A stretch of 9,453 nucleotides of DNA, taken from NCBI GenBank assembly GCA_003663115.1, contig QMZJ01000042.1, positions 1 to 9,453 of the forward strand. Direction: 5' to 3'. The stretch comes from Candidatus Altarchaeales archaeon (GTDB taxonomy: Archaea; Altiarchaeota; Altiarchaeia; IMC4; QMZM01). The position numbers and the translations under genes are program-made. The notes below the pieces were generated by a model. The model did not search any database. It was given only the letters and a program-made list of their open reading frames with translations, and was not told the DNA's origin. This document shows positions 5,548 through 9,453 of this stretch, piece after piece (position 1 is the stretch's first letter; every line of letters starts with the position of its first letter).

Positions 5548-5602
5548 TCAGCGCTCATAAGTCTCATCACAGCGTGAGCTCAGATGACCCTCCTATCATC
5601 AC
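5548..5602 (-). ncRNA. Box C/D sRNA, predicted guide for 2'-O-methylation of C34 in a CAU-anticodon tRNA
   Basis: On the minus strand all four boxes are present with ideal spacing. C box GTGATGA is at 5602-5596, with a 12-nt D' guide TAGGAGGGTCAT (5595-5584) and D' box CTGA (5583-5580). A 9-nt spacer follows. C' box GTGATGA is at 5570-5564, with a 12-nt D guide GACTTATGAGCG (5563-5552) and D box CTGA (5551-5548). Size (55 nt core) and the two 12-nt guides are typical of archaeal C/D sRNAs bound by L7Ae, Nop5 and fibrillarin. The D guide is complementary to CGCUCAUAAGUC, which contains the CUCAUAA anticodon loop. By the N+5 rule the methylated base is the C of CAU, that is C34. C34 methylation of elongator tRNA-Met guided by a C/D sRNA is known in Haloferax. 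The D' target (AUGACCCUCCUA, C at position 5) is not recognised. A terminal stem is weak or absent. The sRNA lies 17 nt behind the tiaS stop and may be cut from its 3' UTR or have its own promoter in the end of tiaS. Confidence 0.88.
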
Positions 5603-5619
5603 CATAAATATTCTGGATT

Positions 5620-6843
5620 TCATCGAATTAAGGGCTTACTAAGGTGTCTTCTCGCTCTTGGAGGAACCTCATAAAATCCCAGTTTAAGCTTCCTTGGTAC
5701 TTCCCTGAGAATGGCCGCCTCCTCTCCCAATCTCTTGCCGCACCTCCTGCACTTAAATCCTTTGTTTTTTCCGGCTGAGGTCATTCTCCTTCCGCAACAC
5801 CTCGGTGGGGTCCTCTCATAGAACCTCTCCAATTTAAGGATCTGAATCTTTTCAAGGTTCAGTGTATTTGGGTATTTGCCGATTCCACCACAAACCATAA
5901 TTTTATCCCCTTTATTTAATCTCCTGACTATATCTCTAAATCTTCCCGTCGGCTCATAGGCGGCACATGCTATCTCTCCATAATTGTCTGAAAACCCGAA
6001 CAGGACGTGGCCCCCCTCTATGCTCTGTGGATTCACTGTTATTTTCCCCTTCAAGATCGCGCAGTCATATGGTTTTAACTCCGATATTTTCTTATGCCTT
6101 AGATGGGCATCTGTCCCCTGATTGGTCTCAAAGACCTGAATTCTCTCTATTTTTTCCATCGGCTTTATGAGTCTGAATGCCCTCTCCACCACCTCGGCCG
6201 TATTTCCACGAATTCCACAGAATACGGGATCGTATCCTTTTGGTGTAATTAATATCTGTCTTGTCTCTGGGTCGATATTGTCAAATGTCTCTGGATATGT
6301 TTTTTCATTCATCTCAAAAACCGAATCCCTATCGATCTTCTTCTCCTTTCCATAATTTCCCTTTGTTCTGTAGGCAATTAATTCATATGTTTTATCTGGA
6401 AGATCTGCCCCTACAGCTGCCAATGCCCCTATGATACCTCTACCATTATTGAATTTATGTGTTTCCGCTTTTATTGATTTTGCTATTTCTTCCGCCTCTT
6501 CTATCGTCACGAGCTCAGATACTGCTCTCCGATAAAAATCATTCAAAATTTTTCTATTTCTTCGATTTAGAGCTTCTATAAATACAACGCCTGGATTTGT
6601 TTTCTCGTCTTGGAGATATGCATGTTTTTTTACAGCCTTTAAAACAGCTTCTTTGATCTCTTCTGAATTTCCCTTTATATTCAGTGCCACGGCACCATTG
6701 CCACGTGTCTTGTAGGGAATGTTCGGGTTCAGCCTTATTAGTCTTGGGAGACCCACGGCATGTAACCTTTCCCACAGCAATGCGGCTAAATACGTAGTAC
6801 ACCCGCCCCTCAAAGAGTCTGTGTCATCAATCCCTATGAGCAT
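5620..6843 (-). CDS. tiaS: tRNA(Ile2) 2-agmatinylcytidine synthetase TiaS
   Basis: The 407-residue protein matches archaeal TiaS (COG1571). TiaS uses ATP and agmatine to turn C34 of tRNA-Ile2(CAU) into agmatidine so that it reads AUA instead of AUG. The N-terminus is GIDDTDSLRGGCTTYL (4-19). The kinase-like part has NNGRGIIGALAAVGA (132-146), YELIAYR (153-159), TYPETFDNIDPET (182-194) and GYDPVFCGIRG (203-213). Then follow ETNQGTDAHL (239-248), an OB-fold (about 262-338) and a C-terminal zinc ribbon PPRCCGRRMTSAGKNKGFKC..C (346-368). The first zinc knuckle shows CC (349-350) rather than a spaced CxxC. I start at the ATG at 6843 (MLIGIDDTDS); the open extension to 6936 encodes no conserved residues. 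TTGAGG, about 10 nt upstream, could be a weak SD. A C/D sRNA that also points to C34 follows the gene. Confidence 0.93.
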   Translation of the reverse strand: MLIGIDDTDSLRGGCTTYLAALLWERLHAVGLPRLIRLNPNIPYKTRGNGAVALNIKGNSEEIKEAVLKAVKKHAYLQDEKTNPGVVFIEALNRRNRKILNDFYRRAVSELVTIEEAEEIAKSIKAETHKFNNGRGIIGALAAVGADLPDKTYELIAYRTKGNYGKEKKIDRDSVFEMNEKTYPETFDNIDPETRQILITPKGYDPVFCGIRGNTAEVVERAFRLIKPMEKIERIQVFETNQGTDAHLRHKKISELKPYDCAILKGKITVNPQSIEGGHVLFGFSDNYGEIACAAYEPTGRFRDIVRRLNKGDKIMVCGGIGKYPNTLNLEKIQILKLERFYERTPPRCCGRRMTSAGKNKGFKCRRCGKRLGEEAAILREVPRKLKLGFYEVPPRARRHLSKPLIR

Positions 6844-6897
6844 TTTTATAGCCTCAACTTTATTAAGGAAGAAAATATTATGTATTAAATGCGTTAT

Positions 6898-6936
6898 ATG
6901 AAACACTAACACATGGAGATTTAGATCGTGTTTCAT
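6898..6936. promoter_or_regulatory. 9-bp inverted repeat in the tiaS / Lon-like divergent promoter
   Basis: ATGAAACAC (6898-6906) and GTGTTTCAT (6928-6936) are perfect inverted copies with a 21-bp spacer, giving 30 bp between half-site centres, about three helical turns. The right half abuts a T-rich stretch (6935-6942) at TATA distance from the Lon-like start (6966). The rest of the 122-bp spacer (6844-6965) is AT-rich, with TATA-like TTATTAAG near 6860 for tiaS. An operator bound by a dimeric regulator is possible; this is inference. Confidence 0.35.
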
Positions 6937-6965
6937 TTTTAACCTCTAAAGAGAATAGGATTATT

Positions 6966-7733
6966 ATGAGGTCTCTAATTCTTGCCCTCTTGATTATTGC
7001 TCTAATCTGCGGTTGTGTTCATGAGGAGGGTAAAACAAGTGGCACTACTACAACAACCACTCTTGTTAAAACTGCCACAACGACTACAACTACAACAATC
7101 CAGACCAAGGTATCGGGGCCAGAAAATCTTGGCTCCTCCAGGATAAGAATTCCGGCTATAAATGAGAAGGGGGAGGGGGTTATCATAGAGCTCACGGTGG
7201 ACGCGATCCCCGGTCAGGGGAGGATCCTAACGGATATAGACAATCTACTCTTCTGGGTAGATACTCAGTACTCCATAAGAACGGCAAGGGAGATAGCCTC
7301 CAATGTTACCAATTTAGATCTATCAAAGATGGATTTGATCTACACAATCTATGCTAATGCCTCGGTGGTTGGCGGTGAGTCTGCCGGGACTGCTATAACC
7401 ATAGCAACCATAGCTGCCATCCAGAATAGAAGTCTAAATAACTCGGTAATAGCTACGGGGAAGATAAATCACGATGGAAGCATTGGTCCAGTCTCTGCAA
7501 TTATAGAAAAGGCAAGGGCGGCCAAGAGAGAAAATGCGACCCTCTTCCTGGTTCCGTTATTACAGAGCAGAGAAGTGGTATATGAGACCAAAAAACACTG
7601 TGAAGAGATAGGCTGGACAGAATTCTGCACCATAGAACAGATCCCGAGGAAGATCAATGTGGAGGACGAAACCGGTATACGGGTCAGAGAGGTTGGAGAT
7701 ATCAGGGAGGCCATGAGGTATTTCTTCGGTTAA
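6966..7733 (+). CDS. Secreted or lipoprotein-type Lon-like Ser/Lys protease (S16 domain only)
   Basis: The 255-residue protein begins with a hydrophobic signal peptide ending in LICGC, with a lipobox-like Cys17. A Thr-rich linker follows (about 27-47, many consecutive Thr), then a Lon-type proteolytic domain (about 58-200). The catalytic Ser139 sits in VVGGESAGTA and Lys182 in PVSAIIEKARAAK. Their 43-residue spacing equals that in bacterial and archaeal Lon (for example E. coli S679 and K722). TGKINHDGSIGPV (164-176) is the usual strand and loop before the Lys. There is no AAA+ ATPase domain, so it would act outside the cell without ATP, on unfolded or exposed substrates, anchored by a lipid or membrane segment. 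It stands alone, divergent from tiaS and converging on gatD. The start ATG at 6966 gives the intact signal peptide. Confidence 0.82.
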   Translation: MRSLILALLIIALICGCVHEEGKTSGTTTTTTLVKTATTTTTTTIQTKVSGPENLGSSRIRIPAINEKGEGVIIELTVDAIPGQGRILTDIDNLLFWVDTQYSIRTAREIASNVTNLDLSKMDLIYTIYANASVVGGESAGTAITIATIAAIQNRSLNNSVIATGKINHDGSIGPVSAIIEKARAAKRENATLFLVPLLQSREVVYETKKHCEEIGWTEFCTIEQIPRKINVEDETGIRVREVGDIREAMRYFFG

Positions 7734-7740
7734 TTTTATT
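7734..7740. terminator. Seven-bp T-rich gap between convergent genes
   Basis: TTTTATT separates the stops of the Lon-like gene and gatD. It is T-rich only on the plus strand and could help end the Lon-like transcript. Transcripts from both sides must otherwise overlap. Confidence 0.3.
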
Positions 7741-8994
7741 TCACTCGATCCTGCTCCTCTCTGTAATCTCTCCGGCATAGTTCGTTAGCATCATCTCCCT
7801 CAGCCTCTCTGGCTTTTTCGTATGGCCCAGACACCACATCAATTTTACATACGCGGTTTCAGATAGCATGTCCTCGCACGGAATTACCCCGATGTCCTGC
7901 AGGATCCTTCCCGTGGAGTATACGTTCATATTAACCCTGCCGAAGATCGTCTGGGATGTCATCGCGATGAAGACTCCGCTATCTATCGCATCCTTGATTC
8001 TTTCAAATAATAGCTCGGACGTGTGCCCGAGACCGGTGCCCTCTATAACTATGCCATTATAGCCAAGTTCCACTAAATTATCGATCACCTCTGGGTTCAG
8101 CCCGGGGAAGTATTTCAGGAGAAAGACCCTCTCCTCCAGCTTTGTATCCAGTTTTAATTTATTGTCCGATTTTGGCTCTCTGAGAAATTCGATCCCCTTC
8201 ATGGAAACCCTCCCCAATGGCCTTGAATTTACCGTCCGAAACGCATCCCTTCTACTGGTGTGCAGTTTCCTTACCCTGGTTCCCGGGTGTATCAACGAAA
8301 ATGAATCGGATATTTCGCCGTGCATTACAACAACCACTTCAGAAAGATCTGCCTTAGATGCGACAATTGCCGAGTGTATCAGATTTAGGGGTGCATCACT
8401 GGAGCCCCTGTCTGAACTCCTCTGCGCCCCGGTAAGAACCACGGGGACGGGTGTTTTTAACATGAATGCTAATGCGGCTGATGTATAACCCATCGTGTCC
8501 GTTCCGTGGGTGATTACTATACCATCAACGCCCTTTTTTATCTCACTGGCCGTGGTTCTGGCAATTTTGATCCAATCTTCGGGGATGATGTTCTCCGAGA
8601 ATTTGTTGAATATCTGCCTCCCCTGGATATTTGCTATCTCCTCAAGCTCGGGTACAGCGGATATCAGCTCCTCTGCCGAGAACGCCGAATGAACCCCTCC
8701 CGTTATGTAGTCAACCCTGGATGCTATAGTACCCCCCGTTGCCAGGATGGATATATCCCTCTTTGAAGGGTCTCTTTTATGCCTCTTCAGCCTGAACCTC
8801 TCCCTTTTTATCCGGGCCTCGATTTTTTTTATCTCTCTAATCCTATCCAGACTAATTCCGACATTGTAACCGGATTCCAGTTTTATTACCACATGCTTAT
8901 CATCAGCTAATTCTGGTCTTTCCATTAAGATACCTGTGTATTTCCCATCCACGGTTTCTATCTCCACCTTGTCTCCTGGCTTATATCCCGGCAT
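7741..8994 (-). CDS. gatD: Glu-tRNA(Gln) amidotransferase subunit D
   Basis: The 417-residue protein is GatD, the asparaginase-like subunit of the archaeal GatDE complex. It frees ammonia from Gln or Asn for GatE, which converts Glu-tRNA(Gln) to Gln-tRNA(Gln). An N-terminal beta-barrel (about 1-75) is followed by the L-asparaginase fold: ATGGTIASRVDY (85-96, nucleophile Thr89), THGTDTMG (162-169, Thr165 and Asp166) and TRVRKLHTSRRDAF (239-252, catalytic Lys243). TGAQRSSDRGSSDA (188-201) has Gly where most relatives have Pro. The barrel and the HTSRRDAF element separate it from ordinary asparaginases. The gatE partner is not in the window, as is common because gatD and gatE are often unlinked. 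Its presence predicts no glutaminyl-tRNA synthetase in this organism. The ATG at 8994 lies inside the end of the macrodomain gene (14-bp overlap), implying coupled translation. Confidence 0.95.
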   Translation of the reverse strand: MPGYKPGDKVEIETVDGKYTGILMERPELADDKHVVIKLESGYNVGISLDRIREIKKIEARIKRERFRLKRHKRDPSKRDISILATGGTIASRVDYITGGVHSAFSAEELISAVPELEEIANIQGRQIFNKFSENIIPEDWIKIARTTASEIKKGVDGIVITHGTDTMGYTSAALAFMLKTPVPVVLTGAQRSSDRGSSDAPLNLIHSAIVASKADLSEVVVVMHGEISDSFSLIHPGTRVRKLHTSRRDAFRTVNSRPLGRVSMKGIEFLREPKSDNKLKLDTKLEERVFLLKYFPGLNPEVIDNLVELGYNGIVIEGTGLGHTSELLFERIKDAIDSGVFIAMTSQTIFGRVNMNVYSTGRILQDIGVIPCEDMLSETAYVKLMWCLGHTKKPERLREMMLTNYAGEITERSRIE

Positions 8995-9453
8995 TCTCCA
9001 GGCTCTCCTTAAATTCTCTGACTAATTCATTATCGAAACCAACGAGGACGATTGTACTTAGATTTGATTCTTCTGTATCGAGAAATCTCTTTATCGTATT
9101 AATCATGCACTTTGCAGCATCTTCCTTTGCAACCCCTCCCACACCAGTTCCCATTCCCGGGAAGGCGATGGATCTTATGCCTAGGTTTTTAGCGCACTCT
9201 AACGCTCCATGGGTTGCCCTCTCCACGTTCTCTATGCTAATTTTCTGGGCGGGCATCTCCATCGTTGGGGCGTGTATTACAAACCTGGCCGGTAATTTTC
9301 CTGCGGTTGTTGCTATCGCCTCTCCTATCTTTATCGGGGCGTGTTCGATTGCCTCTCTCTCTATTTCATCGCCTCCCGTTTTTTTGATTGCCCCGGCAAC
9401 ACCCCCACCCATAGTACCCCTAGAGTTTGCCGGGTTTACAATAGCGTCCACCC
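8981..9453 (-). CDS. Macrodomain protein, Af1521-like (5' end cut by window edge)
   Basis: At least 156 codons of a macrodomain are visible, open to the window end. The first visible codons read VDAIVNPANSRGTMGGGVAG, so the true start lies beyond the window; the GTG at 9451 is not a start but the family's conserved Val of '(v)DAIVNPAN'. The other signature blocks are HAPTMEMP and IAFPGMGTGVGGV (the phosphate-binding loop). These closely follow the Archaeoglobus Af1521 subgroup, which binds ADP-ribose and removes ADP-ribose or its 1''-phosphate. Here it would clear ADP-ribosyl marks or tRNA-splicing by-products; which one cannot be told. Only about 10-25 N-terminal residues should be missing. 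It precedes and overlaps gatD by 14 bp, so both are probably in one operon. Confidence 0.9.
   Translation of the reverse strand, partial: VDAIVNPANSRGTMGGGVAGAIKKTGGDEIEREAIEHAPIKIGEAIATTAGKLPARFVIHAPTMEMPAQKISIENVERATHGALECAKNLGIRSIAFPGMGTGVGGVAKEDAAKCMINTIKRFLDTEESNLSTIVLVGFDNELVREFKESLENAGI

Noticed and set aside
6844..6936. Upstream in-frame extension of tiaS
   Set aside because: TiaS proteins begin directly with M..GIDDTDS, which is the ATG at 6843; the extension covers the AT-rich promoter spacer.

Overview
This window is archaeal chromosome. The evidence is archaeal-type SRP54, GatD (the archaea-specific Glu-tRNA(Gln) amidotransferase subunit), TiaS (agmatidine synthesis on tRNA-Ile2), a tRNA-Arg with a bulge-helix-bulge intron and no encoded CCA, an archaeal box C/D sRNA, and AT-rich TATA-like blocks about 25 bp from start codons that mostly lack a Shine-Dalgarno (SD) site. 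I cannot place the lineage; the SRP54 style and the Thr-rich lipoprotein would fit an uncultivated euryarchaeal or DPANN-grade lineage. No CRISPR array, transposase or intact mobile element is visible.

Layout. At the left edge (1-93, minus) is the 5' end of an aroD-like 3-dehydroquinate dehydratase. Divergent from it are a MinD-type ATPase and a DUF192 gene (151-1310, plus). A minus-strand three-gene operon (4460 to 1269) follows in transcription order: a processive GT2 glycosyltransferase, a membrane-anchored thioredoxin-like protein, and SRP54. The SRP54 end overlaps the DUF192 end by 42 bp. Divergent from the glycosyltransferase is a dolichol/polyprenol-kinase-like membrane protein (4509-5126), then tRNA-Arg(UCU) with a 23-nt intron (5143-5240).

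The stretch 5241-5547 has no protein gene. It holds two partial copies of the tRNA 3' end and a run of small hairpins. At 5548-5602 (minus), 17 nt behind the tiaS stop codon, lies a complete box C/D sRNA with two exactly 12-nt guides. Its D guide matches the CUCAUAA anticodon loop of CAU-anticodon tRNAs in the register that places 2'-O-methylation on C34. tiaS itself (5620-6843) acts on C34 of the other CAU tRNA, tRNA-Ile2. This pairing is the most interesting observation here.

The right part holds a lipoprotein-like Lon-type Ser/Lys protease without an ATPase domain (6966-7733, plus), then converging gatD and, upstream of gatD, an Af1521-like macrodomain gene cut by the window end.

Functionally the window is mostly about translation and its products: tRNA charging (gatD), decoding of AUG/AUA (tiaS and the sRNA), a spliced tRNA, and protein targeting (SRP54). 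Envelope functions (GT2, polyprenol kinase, anchored thioredoxin-like protein, secreted Lon-like protease) are interleaved.
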